Assembly: GCF_003369575.1 (NCBI RefSeq)
Contig: NZ_PIOC01000021.1
Span: 19,969-83,968 of the forward strand
Reading direction: 5' to 3'
Source: Oceanobacillus arenosus
Lineage (GTDB): Bacteria > Bacillota > Bacilli > Bacillales > Amphibacillaceae
Length of the DNA stretch: 64,000 nt
In this document: positions 17,730 through 25,916 of the stretch, piece by piece
Numbering within the stretch: position 1 is the stretch's first letter
Layout: every line of letters starts with the position of its first letter
Position numbers and translations under genes: made by a program
Notes under the pieces: model-generated
What the model was told of the DNA's origin: nothing
The model's input: the letters and a program-made list of their open reading frames with translations, nothing else
The model's database searches: none

Positions 17730-18034
17730 GATGTAAAGTGCGAACTAGTGACAATTTTGTTTTCAGATCTTTAGAGAAATTGAAATTGCTCAAAAGGCTA
17801 CATTGTTTTACTTCAATTAAGATCGTCTTAAGTGGTAAGCCACTCTTTCATTAGTGATTTTTTGTAATTCCAGCGGAAGAAATACCCGAAGACTCCTGCG
17901 GGAAGAAGAGCTTAGGTGAGACTACGAAGTGCGACAGCACAAGTAGGCTCACCAGCTCCCCTAATGTGCGCGAAGGGTATTTCTGGAGCGACTGGCTTGA
18001 GAGCCTTAAGCGCAAAACTAGTCCGCACTTAATC
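17730..18034 (-). repeat. Dispersed MITE-like element, copy R2
   Basis: Inverse orientation to R1. Ends: GATGTAAAGTGCGAACTAGTG (17730-17750) and ACTAGTCCGCACTTAATC (18017-18034), an inverted repeat. The core carries GGAAGAAATAC...GGTATTTCTGG and AGGTGAGAC...GGCTCACCAGC arms. Here the GC-rich arm CCGCGGAAAGCG of the other copies is changed to CCTAATGTGCGCG, with GTATTTC still complementary to the opposite arm (GAAATAC). It occupies the gap between the dehydrogenase and the acetyltransferase gene. Confidence 0.78.
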
Positions 18035-18087
18035 TAAACAGCGAAATACCGCATAAAATGAGCAAATTGAAAAGGGGATTGAGATGA

Positions 18088-18534
18088 ATGGAATGGCAAA
18101 TAAAAAAGTTCTCAGAATTAATACCTACTGAATTATATCAAATATTAAAGGCAAGGGTAGATGTGTTTGTTGTTGAACAGCGCTGTGCCTATCCTGAATT
18201 AGATGATTATGATCAGACTTCAATCCATTATGAATTAAGAATAAATGGTGAGCTCGCTGCATATTTGCGGATTTTGCCAAAACATACGAAATATGATGAG
18301 GTTTCTATTGGGCGTGTGCTTGTAGTGGAGAAATATAGAAGGCATGGCTATGCTCGTCAGTTACTTAATCAAGCAATTCGTTATATTGAAAACGAATGGA
18401 ATGGAGAAGCAATTAGAATCCAGGCGCAAAGCCGTTTGGAAGCATTTTATACTTCTTTTGGATTCCGTCCTATATCTGAGATTTATTTAGAGGATGGAAT
18501 TCCCCATATTGACATGATTTGGAGTCGTAATTAA
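18088..18534 (+). CDS. GNAT family N-acetyltransferase, ElaA-like
   Basis: A 148-residue acetyl-CoA-dependent acetyltransferase. The ElaA-type start (FSELIPTELYQILKARVDVFVVEQRCAYPELDDYD) is followed by IGRVLVVEKYRRHGYARQLL, which holds the acetyl-CoA pyrophosphate loop, and YTSFGFRPI near the C-terminus. ATG 18088 follows a GGGGATTGAG site. The substrate of the family is not established. Single gene between repeats R2 and a family-3 repeat. Confidence 0.85.
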   Translation: MEWQIKKFSELIPTELYQILKARVDVFVVEQRCAYPELDDYDQTSIHYELRINGELAAYLRILPKHTKYDEVSIGRVLVVEKYRRHGYARQLLNQAIRYIENEWNGEAIRIQAQSRLEAFYTSFGFRPISEIYLEDGIPHIDMIWSRN

Positions 18535-18587
18535 AGAATCATTCGATTGTAGTTACACATAGTATAGTTAAGAATCGTTAATTGGCA

Positions 18588-18672
18588 GCTAAGAAAGTAT
18601 CAACGCTTTCTCACTGCATCAGTGCGACGAAGGCTATCACTTAAAAGCTTGGTGACAATCAGGTTTTCTAAG
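18588..18672 (+). repeat. Dispersed repeat family 3, copy 1
   Basis: Contains AGTGCGACGAAGGCTATCAC and, 20 bases on, GGTTTTCTAAG. The second copy at 34526-34582 has AGTGCAACGAAGGCTGTCAC and AGTTTTCTAAC at the same distance. It also begins with an AAGAAAGTATCAACGCTTTC hairpin (GAAAG/CTTTC). It lies in the leader of the next gene. Confidence 0.55.
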
Positions 18673-18699
18673 ATAACGCAAATTGGAGGCTGTTGCTTA

Positions 18700-19359
18700 A
18701 TGATCACGAAAGAACAACTATACCAATGTAAAGCTATTTTAATGGAACGACAAACGGAACTAATCAATCATGTTCAGGACCATTTTGGACTAACACTCGA
18801 ATCGGCACAGGAGTCCGTTGGCGAGCTATCCAATTATGACAACCATCCTGGAGATTTAGGTACGGAGTTATTTGAAAGAGGTAAAGACGTTGCCTTAAAT
18901 GAGCATGCAGAGAAGGAGCTAGAGGAGATAAATGAAGCCCTCTATGCAATTGATGCAGGCACATATGGAATATGTAGTACATGTGGGGGCGATATTCCTT
19001 ATCAGCGCTTATTTGCAGTTCCAACGGCGGAAAAATGTATCCAGCATGCGAATGCGAATATTTTTGATCATAACCGACCGATTGAGGAACAGATCTTTTC
19101 ACCTAATATTAACGCAGCAGAGGTAGTGGATGAAGATCAGACAGGCTATGATGCGGAGGATGCCTGGCAAGACGTAAGCAGGTATGGAACATCGGAAACG
19201 GCATCCGATTTCTTTGGTGACCATCTGAATTATGATGAGATGTATCCGAATAGTGATGAGAATATTGGAGCAGTGGAGGATTTAGAGAATTTTGTTTCAG
19301 CAGATATCGATGGGAAGTACAGCGGTGTAACAGCGAATTTTAGAAAATATGAAGAATGA
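18700..19359 (+). CDS. YteA-like TraR/DksA-type zinc-finger protein
   Basis: A 219-residue protein with an N-terminal coiled-coil-like helix pair (ERQTELINHVQDHF, then EKELEEINEALYAID) and a DksA/TraR zinc finger (CSTCGGDIP, EKCIQH near residue 95-115), in which the fourth ligand is His. The C-terminal ~90 residues are acidic, as in the YteA group of Bacillus. ATG 18700 lies 10 bases after GGAGG; the frame open back to 18622 runs through the family-3 repeat. DksA relatives bind RNA polymerase, but a role here is not proven. Confidence 0.8.
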   Translation: MITKEQLYQCKAILMERQTELINHVQDHFGLTLESAQESVGELSNYDNHPGDLGTELFERGKDVALNEHAEKELEEINEALYAIDAGTYGICSTCGGDIPYQRLFAVPTAEKCIQHANANIFDHNRPIEEQIFSPNINAAEVVDEDQTGYDAEDAWQDVSRYGTSETASDFFGDHLNYDEMYPNSDENIGAVEDLENFVSADIDGKYSGVTANFRKYEE

Positions 19360-19363
19360 CAGG

Positions 19364-19402
19364 AAAAAGCACCCCTTTCTATTTTAGAAGGAGTGCTTTT
19401 TA
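19364..19402. terminator. Bidirectional terminator
   Basis: AAAAAGCAC-C-CCTT pairs with AAGG-A-GTGCTTTTT, between the convergent yteA-like and htrB genes. Confidence 0.8.
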
Positions 19403-19423
19403 TCGTCATTATCTTTTGGCAGA

Positions 19424-20848
19424 CTACGCTGCTTCCTGTTGTACTGCTTCTTGGAGTACTAAGGTTGTACTCTGAACTTGACCGTCACGTATATATTCAA
19501 TATCGATGGAATCACCTACGTTTGTTTCTGAATACAAGTATTTTCGTAGTTCTAAAATAGATGTAACTTCTTGTCCATTTATTTTTGTAATAACATCAAA
19601 TTGTTGTAGGCCTGCTTCATCTGCAGGGGAGCCTGTTTGAACATTTGCAATGACCATTCCGCCTGCTACATTTTCTGGTAGGCTAATTTCATAGCGATAT
19701 TCTGGTGGTACTTGACTTAATGAAGCTGTTGAGATACCAATTTGTGGTCTTGCGATTTCACCGTTTGTTTCCAGTTGTTGGATAATTGGTAAGGCACTAT
19801 CGATCGGAATTGCAAAGCCGATTCCTTCAACTGCGCTTTCTGCAATCTTCATGGAGTTAATTCCAATTACTTCTCCGTTACCATTTACGAGTGCACCACC
19901 ACTGTTACCAGGGTTAATTGCAGCGTCGGTTTGTAATACTTCTGTTACCCAGTCAGGTTGGCTATCCCCATTGGTGTCGACCGTTACAGATCGGTTTAAA
20001 CCACTAATAATACCCTTTGTTACAGAGTTAGCAAAGTCCATTCCAAGTGGATTTCCGATAGCTAGTACGGTTTCGCCAACCTGTAAATCATTGGAAGAGC
20101 CGATACTTGCGACCGTATCAATATTCGCACCATCGACTTCGAGTACAGCTAAGTCAGTTAATTTATCTTCACCTAATACTTTTGCTGAAAGTCGTTGATC
20201 TTCATTCAGTACGACTTCCACTTGCTCTGCACCGTCAACAACATGTTGGTTTGTTACGATGTATGCTTTGCCGTTTTCCTTCTTGTAAATGATTCCTGAT
20301 CCTGTTCCAGCTTCCTTACTTTCAGTCCAAACACTTTGTTGCTGCATGTTGGAAACACCAACAACAGCATTTGAAACTTCCTCGATATTAGTCGAGACGT
20401 TTGCATCATCTGAGGCTAACGTTTCGATAACCTTTGGACTGTCATCACTTTGAGCTGTTTGATTGATTTGCTTGCCATTATCATTTGGCATCAGATTATT
20501 TGTAAACAATAGGGAAATAATGATTGCTGAAATAATCCCACCAACAATACCGCCAAATAAGGCGCTAATCCATGTTTTCTTCTGTTTTGGCTGCTTGTTC
20601 GTCGGTTGCTGCGTTTGCATCTGCTCTTGATTACTCTCTTCTTCTTCACTTGAAGCCGCACTTGTTGGTTGTTCGTCACTCCAATATGGATTATCTTGGA
20701 AATCATCTGTTGCTGCTGATTCTTCCCGTGTATTCTGCCTGCTATCTTGATATTCTGAATCTACTGGAGTTGTATTACTTTCGTCGTGTTTACGATTATC
20801 TAGGGTAGATTCTTGTGATTGGGATTTTTTATCATTGTTATTTTCCAT
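19424..20848 (-). CDS. htrB: HtrA-family membrane serine protease/chaperone (HtrB)
   Basis: A 474-residue protein that degrades or refolds misfolded proteins at the outer face of the membrane. A Glu/Gln/Asn-rich cytoplasmic N-terminus (1-90) is followed by one membrane anchor (about 93-116). The trypsin-like domain carries His202 (NQHVVDG), Asp232 (LTDLAVL) and Ser316 (NPGNSGGAL), and one PDZ domain sits near 370-460. AGGGTGATG precedes ATG 20848. It is divergent from a CssRS-like pair, the same arrangement as htrB-cssRS in B. subtilis, so induction by secretion or heat stress is likely. Confidence 0.9.
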   Translation of the reverse strand: MENNNDKKSQSQESTLDNRKHDESNTTPVDSEYQDSRQNTREESAATDDFQDNPYWSDEQPTSAASSEEEESNQEQMQTQQPTNKQPKQKKTWISALFGGIVGGIISAIIISLLFTNNLMPNDNGKQINQTAQSDDSPKVIETLASDDANVSTNIEEVSNAVVGVSNMQQQSVWTESKEAGTGSGIIYKKENGKAYIVTNQHVVDGAEQVEVVLNEDQRLSAKVLGEDKLTDLAVLEVDGANIDTVASIGSSNDLQVGETVLAIGNPLGMDFANSVTKGIISGLNRSVTVDTNGDSQPDWVTEVLQTDAAINPGNSGGALVNGNGEVIGINSMKIAESAVEGIGFAIPIDSALPIIQQLETNGEIARPQIGISTASLSQVPPEYRYEISLPENVAGGMVIANVQTGSPADEAGLQQFDVITKINGQEVTSILELRKYLYSETNVGDSIDIEYIRDGQVQSTTLVLQEAVQQEAA

Positions 20849-20888
20849 AATGCATCACCCTTTACGTTTATTATTAATGTATACTTTT

Positions 20889-20894
20889 ATTATA
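20889..20894 (-). promoter_or_regulatory. -10 box of the htrB promoter
   Basis: TATAAT on the minus strand with no recognisable -35 hexamer 17 bases upstream, as expected for an activator-dependent promoter. Confidence 0.45.
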
Positions 20895-20938
20895 GACACG
20901 TTCATAGGGATAGATTTGGAAAAATTGTGGAATAAATG

Positions 20939-20981
20939 TGTAATTATGCGAAATCATGTAAATTTGCGCTAATATATGTAA
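20939..20981 (+). promoter_or_regulatory. Candidate CssR operator, phased repeats
   Basis: TGTAATTATGCG, TGTAAATTTGCG and TGTAAAAA start at 20939, 20957 and 20977, that is 18 and 20 bases apart, in the htrB-cssR intergenic space. The spacing puts them on nearly the same DNA face. Confidence 0.5.
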
Positions 20982-21023
20982 AAATAGATTTAAAAAATAG
21001 GATATTGAAAAGGTGACAATGAC

Positions 21024-21704
21024 ATGAATTATCATATTGGGATAGTTGAAGATGATTTAAATATCCAAAATATCGTAGCTGCCTATTTAAAGAAAGAGGG
21101 ATACGAGGTTACGACAATGGACTCAGCAGAAAAAGGCTGGGATTTGTGGGAGAATGATCCACCGGATATGTGGATTTTAGACATTATGCTTCCAGGAATG
21201 GACGGCTATGAGTTTTGTAAGAGAATTCGTAATGAGAGCAATGTCCCGATTATCATCATTTCCGCAAAGGACGAGGAAATCGATAAAATTATTGGGTTAG
21301 AGCTTGGTGGCGATGATTATTTAACGAAGCCATTTAGTCCAAGAGAATTAATGGCAAGGGTGAAGCGGTTGTTTAAACGAACACAAATCACCCCAGCACG
21401 CGTTGCCCAGGATCGCCTTAAAGTGGATCATCTATTGATATATCGTAATGATCGTCGTATCTTTTGGAATGGGAAAGAACATGAAGTAACTACTAAGGAA
21501 TTCGATATGCTCTTATTACTAGCTGAGAATGCAAATCGCGCATTTTCCCGGGATGAATTATTAGTGAAAATCTGGGGGAATGATTATTTTGGCAGTGATC
21601 GCGCAGTAGACGACTTAGTGAAGCGAATTCGAAAAAAACTTGGCGATGTTCCAATAGAAACAGTATGGGGCTATGGCTATCGTTTGCGAAAAGAAGAGGA
21701 ATAA
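21024..21704 (+). CDS. cssR: Response regulator, CssR-like
   Basis: A 226-residue OmpR-type regulator: receiver domain with phospho-acceptor Asp53 (ILDIMLPG), Lys in TKPFSPRE, and a winged-helix DNA-binding domain whose segment GNDYFGSDRAVDDLVKRIRK closely follows CssR of B. subtilis. In that species CssR with CssS senses misfolded secreted protein and turns on htrA, htrB and its own operon. AAAAGGTGACAATGAC precedes ATG 21024. The kinase gene follows after 3 bases. Confidence 0.88.
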   Translation: MNYHIGIVEDDLNIQNIVAAYLKKEGYEVTTMDSAEKGWDLWENDPPDMWILDIMLPGMDGYEFCKRIRNESNVPIIIISAKDEEIDKIIGLELGGDDYLTKPFSPRELMARVKRLFKRTQITPARVAQDRLKVDHLLIYRNDRRIFWNGKEHEVTTKEFDMLLLLAENANRAFSRDELLVKIWGNDYFGSDRAVDDLVKRIRKKLGDVPIETVWGYGYRLRKEEE

Positions 21705-21707
21705 TCG

Positions 21708-23048
21708 ATGAAACTACAATCACAATTAACGGCAGCATTTACAGCATTGTTACTCGTTATTATGGCTGTTGCTTGGTATGTTATTTACTCACTCATCTTA
21801 GATCTGCTCATTCAGGATGAACAAAGGCAGCTGAAACAAACAGGAGAGCTACTCGTTAATGTTTTAAATGAACAATACGGTAGAGCGGACATACAACGGG
21901 TTAATGGCATTTTACAAGATCAGGATTTACAAATGTTTATGTACGACCGAAAACATGATCAGGTGCTGTTATCTACTATGTCAAACAAAGTTGCAAGTGC
22001 TTTTTTTAGAAACAATGACTTCTCAGATACAAAGAAAAACCAATGGGAATATGGCAAAGAACAGTTTGTAACTTCAAGAATCATCTTTCTTCCAGAGGAG
22101 TCTGGTCTGGAGCTGATTTTACTTACACCAATTAGCGACTTGCAGATTGTACAGCAGAGCTTCTTTTCACGTATATTCCTCATCTTTATTATTGGCGCTT
22201 TTGCAGCGGTACTCATTAGTTATTATTTAACGAAAACGCTGGTGACCCCTCTCAGTAAGCTGAAGCGACAATTAAAGAAGATTGAAAAACGGCAATTTGA
22301 TGATATTGAACATATTAAAGCCACAGGGGAAATTAAAGAGGTTGCAGATAGTGTATATGAAATGGCAAATGAACTGCAGCGTTATATGAGTTCACAGCAA
22401 ACGTTTTTCCAAAATGCGAGCCATGAATTAAAGACGCCACTTATGACGATTCAAGGGTACGCAGAAGGAATTAAGGATGGAATATTCACAGAGAAGGAAG
22501 CGGAAAAGGGATTAGAAGTAATGGTTTCCGAAGTCAATCGCTTGAAGGCTATTATCAATGAAATGATTTTATTAGCTAAATTGGATAGTGAACCATCCGT
22601 ATATGAACCGGTAAAATTGAATGCTGCAGAATTGATCAATCAAGTAATCGACCGAGCAATCCCCTTTGTAAATGAAAAGGGGATCAGGCTTCACCATGAA
22701 GTGGATGAAAGCATTATACTATTTGCGGATGAGGAAAAATTACTAAGGGCACTGTTAAACATCGTCTTTAATGGTATTCGTCACACCAATTCACAAATTG
22801 AAATTAATGTATTTAAGCGCAATCGGCGAATCTTCATAACAATCGCTGATGATGGAGAAGGAATATCGGAAGAAGTTACCCCGAATATATTTCACCGGTT
22901 TGTAAAAGGTAAGAATGGGGAAACTGGTTTAGGACTAGCAATTGCCCGTGCAATTATTGAACAATCGGGCGGAAAAATAACAGCAGGTAAATCCAAATTA
23001 GGTGGAGCAGAATTTGAAGTAAATCTCCCAGAACGAAATGGGGAGTAA
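21708..23048 (+). CDS. cssS: Sensor histidine kinase, CssS-like
   Basis: A 446-residue kinase with membrane segments at about 8-30 and 158-182 bracketing a ~125-residue extracellular sensor domain. A HAMP linker follows, then the H-box NASHELKTPLMTIQGYAEG near residue 240 and an ATPase domain with DDGEG and GLGLAIARAIIEQSGG. Coupled to cssR (3-base gap, AGAGGAAT site). Identity as CssS rests on the partner regulator and the divergent htrB. Confidence 0.87.
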   Translation: MKLQSQLTAAFTALLLVIMAVAWYVIYSLILDLLIQDEQRQLKQTGELLVNVLNEQYGRADIQRVNGILQDQDLQMFMYDRKHDQVLLSTMSNKVASAFFRNNDFSDTKKNQWEYGKEQFVTSRIIFLPEESGLELILLTPISDLQIVQQSFFSRIFLIFIIGAFAAVLISYYLTKTLVTPLSKLKRQLKKIEKRQFDDIEHIKATGEIKEVADSVYEMANELQRYMSSQQTFFQNASHELKTPLMTIQGYAEGIKDGIFTEKEAEKGLEVMVSEVNRLKAIINEMILLAKLDSEPSVYEPVKLNAAELINQVIDRAIPFVNEKGIRLHHEVDESIILFADEEKLLRALLNIVFNGIRHTNSQIEINVFKRNRRIFITIADDGEGISEEVTPNIFHRFVKGKNGETGLGLAIARAIIEQSGGKITAGKSKLGGAEFEVNLPERNGE

Positions 23049-23169
23049 CACGATTCAAAAACAAGCGATTATTTTTATTAAAAATAAGTAAAAAATACTA
23101 CTGCAAACGACATTATGTGTTATAATGTTCTAGTTTGATTCATTCGGAATTATAGAGGAGCGTACTTTT

Positions 23170-24990
23170 ATGCAATTAAGAGAAGATATTCGTAATATCG
23201 CAATTATTGCCCACGTTGACCACGGTAAAACAACACTCGTTGATCAACTATTAAAATATTCAGGAACATTTCGTGAAAATGAGCACATTGATGACCGTAT
23301 GATGGACTCAGGTGATATAGAACGTGAACGTGGAATTACAATTTTAGCAAAAAATACTGCAGTTAAATATAAAGATACAACAATCAATATTTTAGATACA
23401 CCAGGTCACGCCGATTTTGGTGGTGAAGTGGAACGGATTATGAAAATGGTTGATGGTGTAGTATTAGTTGTTGATTCTTATGAAGGAACAATGCCACAAA
23501 CTCGATTTGTATTGAAAAAGGCATTGGAACAAAAATTAACACCAATCGTTGTCGTAAATAAAATTGACCGTCCAAATGCAAGACCAACAGAAGTAATCGA
23601 TGAAGTACTTGATTTATTCATTGAGCTTGGAGCAGACGATGAACAATTGGAATTCCCAGTTGTGTATGCATCCGCATTAAATGGTACATCAGGACTTGAT
23701 CCAGAAGATCAGCCACAAACAATGGACCCGATTTTCGAAACAGTGCTAGAACACATTCCTGCACCAGTTGATAATAGCGATGAGCCGTTACAATTCCAAA
23801 TTACGTTACTTGATTATAATGAATATGTTGGACGTATCGGAGTTGGACGTGTTGTTCGTGGAACAATTCATGTAGGACAGCAGGTTGTTGTAATGAAGCA
23901 GGATGGAGTAAATAAATCCTTCCGTGTAACGAAATTATTTGGGTTTATTGGCCTAAAACGTATTGAAATTGAGGAAGCAAGAGCTGGAGAAATTGTAGCA
24001 GTAGCTGGTATGGAAGATATTAACATCGGTGAAACAATTGCACCACAAAGTAATCCAGAAGCATTGCCATGGTTACACATTGATGAGCCAACATTACAAA
24101 TGACCTTCGTTGTGAACAATAGCCCATTTGCTGGTCGTGAAGGTAAGTATATTACGTCGCGTAAGATTGAAGAACGCCTAATGAAGCAATTGGAAACAGA
24201 CGTAAGCTTACGAGTTGCCCCAACAGAATCACCTGATGCTTGGATCGTATCTGGTCGTGGGGAACTTCATCTGTCTATTTTAATTGAGAATATGCGCCGT
24301 GAAGGTTTCGAATTACAACTTTCTAAACCACAGGTTATTATTAAAGAAATTGATGGACAAAAATGTGAACCAATGGAACGAGTACAAATCGATTTACCTG
24401 AAGAATACACAGGTGCGATTATGGAATCTCTTGGTGAACGTAAAGGTGAAATGCTTGACATGGTTAACCATGGTAATGGACAAGTACGCCTTGAATTCAA
24501 GGTTCCTTCACGTGGATTACTCGGTTATACAACTGAATTCATGACACAAACACATGGTTATGGAATTCTAAACCACACATTTGAAGCCTACGAACCAGTA
24601 ATCAAGGGAAATGTCGGTGGAAGACGTGAGGGTGTATTAGTTGCCTTGGAAAATGGTAAATCAACGATGTATGGTACGATGCAGTTAGAAGACCGTGGTG
24701 TTATCTTCATCGAACCAGGTACAGAAGTTTATGCAGGGATGATTGTCGGTGAACATAGCCGGGAAAATGACCTTACTGTAAATATTACAAAGGAAAAACA
24801 TTTAACCAACACACGTTCAGCGAACAAAGACCAAACTTCTACCATCAAGAAACCACGTAAGATGTCATTAGAAGAAGCATTACAATATTTGGACGAAGAT
24901 GAGTACTGTGAAGTTACACCAGAATCCATTCGTCTACGCAAGAAAATTTTAAATAAAAACGAACGCGAAAAAGCAGCAAGACATAAATAA
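23170..24990 (+). CDS. typA: Ribosome-associated GTPase TypA/BipA
   Basis: A 606-residue translational GTPase of the elongation-factor type. G1 AHVDHGKT at residues ~13-20, RGITI, DTPGHADFGG, NKIDRP and SALNG are all intact. EF-G-like domains and the BipA-specific C-terminal domain follow (KPRKMSLEEALQYLDEDEYCEVTP). It acts in ribosome assembly and growth at low temperature or under stress. GAGGAG lies 9 bases before ATG 23170; a TATAAT -10 is at 23121. Confidence 0.96.
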   Translation: MQLREDIRNIAIIAHVDHGKTTLVDQLLKYSGTFRENEHIDDRMMDSGDIERERGITILAKNTAVKYKDTTINILDTPGHADFGGEVERIMKMVDGVVLVVDSYEGTMPQTRFVLKKALEQKLTPIVVVNKIDRPNARPTEVIDEVLDLFIELGADDEQLEFPVVYASALNGTSGLDPEDQPQTMDPIFETVLEHIPAPVDNSDEPLQFQITLLDYNEYVGRIGVGRVVRGTIHVGQQVVVMKQDGVNKSFRVTKLFGFIGLKRIEIEEARAGEIVAVAGMEDINIGETIAPQSNPEALPWLHIDEPTLQMTFVVNNSPFAGREGKYITSRKIEERLMKQLETDVSLRVAPTESPDAWIVSGRGELHLSILIENMRREGFELQLSKPQVIIKEIDGQKCEPMERVQIDLPEEYTGAIMESLGERKGEMLDMVNHGNGQVRLEFKVPSRGLLGYTTEFMTQTHGYGILNHTFEAYEPVIKGNVGGRREGVLVALENGKSTMYGTMQLEDRGVIFIEPGTEVYAGMIVGEHSRENDLTVNITKEKHLTNTRSANKDQTSTIKKPRKMSLEEALQYLDEDEYCEVTPESIRLRKKILNKNEREKAARHK

Positions 24991-25008
24991 TAATCAATTC
25001 AAGATAAG

Positions 25009-25053
25009 ATACCCCCTAACCAAGTGAATGACACTCGGTTAGGGGGTATTTAT
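25009..25053 (+). terminator. Intrinsic terminator after typA
   Basis: ATACCCCCTAACC pairs exactly with GGTTAGGGGGTAT, followed by TTTAT. Confidence 0.85.
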
Positions 25054-25065
25054 ATTGGAAAGAAC

Positions 25066-25156
25066 CTCGCTCAATCTCGTCCTGGTCTCGCTCTATTCAG
25101 AGACGCTTCCGCTCGATTTATTATGGTGCTCGCGCGATATTGACATGTTCTCGCTC
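25066..25156 (+). repeat. Exact 21-nt period array of a CTCGCTC motif, 5 units
   Basis: CTCGCTC, CTCGCTC, TCCGCTC, CTCGCGC and CTCGCTC begin at 25066, 25087, 25108, 25129 and 25150, every 21 bases. The 14 bases between are not conserved. No gene or terminator explains it. A sister array with a different motif and the same period is at 45671-45741. Confidence 0.7.
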
Positions 25157-25196
25157 AAATCGTGAATGTTTCAAACAATTTAAAAGAAGCACCTAA

Positions 25197-25679
25197 TTAA
25201 ATAGATGCTTCTCTCAATAAGTCTTGATATTGTGGCAGGCGTTCCTGCCAATACGATTGGCGATCTTCAATTGTTTTGCCGTCGAGTAGGGTCTCAATCA
25301 CATCGAGGCAAACATGCCACCCAGTTAAGTCTTTTGCTGTATGATCCGTAATCTCATGTAAATACTCGATAAAGACAAGCTTACAACCTTGATCATTTTC
25401 CTCTAATTCAAAGCGGACGGAATTTTTTGGCGGCCATGTAAATGCGAATACCTTATTCTCCACTACCTCTGTAATCGCTATTGATTCATAGCTGCCATCA
25501 CCAAAGTGAAAGCGAATTTTACCATTATTTTGTAAAGTGATAATTTCTAACTCGGAAAACCACTGCTTTAATTTGCCGTTCTCCGTTAAGTAGGACCATA
25601 CATCAACAACAGAGTGATTGATCTGGCGCGTATAGATAGCAGAAGGTACTCCATTTACATTTTCTATTTGGGCTGTCAA
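25197..25679 (-). CDS. SRPBCC family protein (AHSA1-like)
   Basis: A 160-residue START/SRPBCC-fold protein of the 'activator of Hsp90 ATPase 1-like' group: TRQINHSVVDVWSYLTE, LKQWFSEL, GGSYE-like GDGSYESI, FTWPP and a C-terminal helix (TGWHVCLDVIETLL). The fold binds small hydrophobic ligands; no enzyme role is known. TTG 25679 is 8 bases after GGAGG; ATG 25703, eight codons earlier, lacks a site and would translate through that GGAGG. Confidence 0.75.
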   Translation of the reverse strand: MTAQIENVNGVPSAIYTRQINHSVVDVWSYLTENGKLKQWFSELEIITLQNNGKIRFHFGDGSYESIAITEVVENKVFAFTWPPKNSVRFELEENDQGCKLVFIEYLHEITDHTAKDLTGWHVCLDVIETLLDGKTIEDRQSYWQERLPQYQDLLREASI

Positions 25680-25823
25680 AATAATTGCCTCCTTTTTTAT
25701 CATGTATTTTCTCTACTTAAGTTTAGCTCATTTTTATTTAAGATTCAATGAATTCAATATTGGTTAAAAACGACGATGAGTAGGGAACATATAGTTGAAT
25801 CATCCATTTTTGAATGAAAGCAG

Positions 25824-25852
25824 TTGCAAAACATGTATATACAAGTTATACT
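25824..25852 (+). promoter_or_regulatory. tre operon promoter with TreR operator 1 in the spacer
   Basis: TTGCAA (25824-25829), 17 bases, TATACT (25847-25852). The spacer contains ACATGTATATACAAGT (25831-25846), a near-perfect palindrome matching the TreR box core TTGTATATACAA. Confidence 0.85.
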
Positions 25853-25864
25853 ATATTATAACAG

Positions 25865-25880
25865 ACATGTATATACAAGT
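25865..25880 (+). promoter_or_regulatory. TreR operator 2
   Basis: A second identical ACATGTATATACAAGT, 34 bases downstream of the first and just after the expected transcript start. Two boxes suggest cooperative repression. Confidence 0.85.
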
Positions 25881-25916
25881 TTGCAATAATATATTTTTAT
25901 ATAGGAGGTTTTTCAA

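Noticed and set aside
25066..25156. Possible CRISPR array
   Set aside because: Only 7 bases repeat, the period is 21, and there are no cas genes; it does not fit CRISPR.
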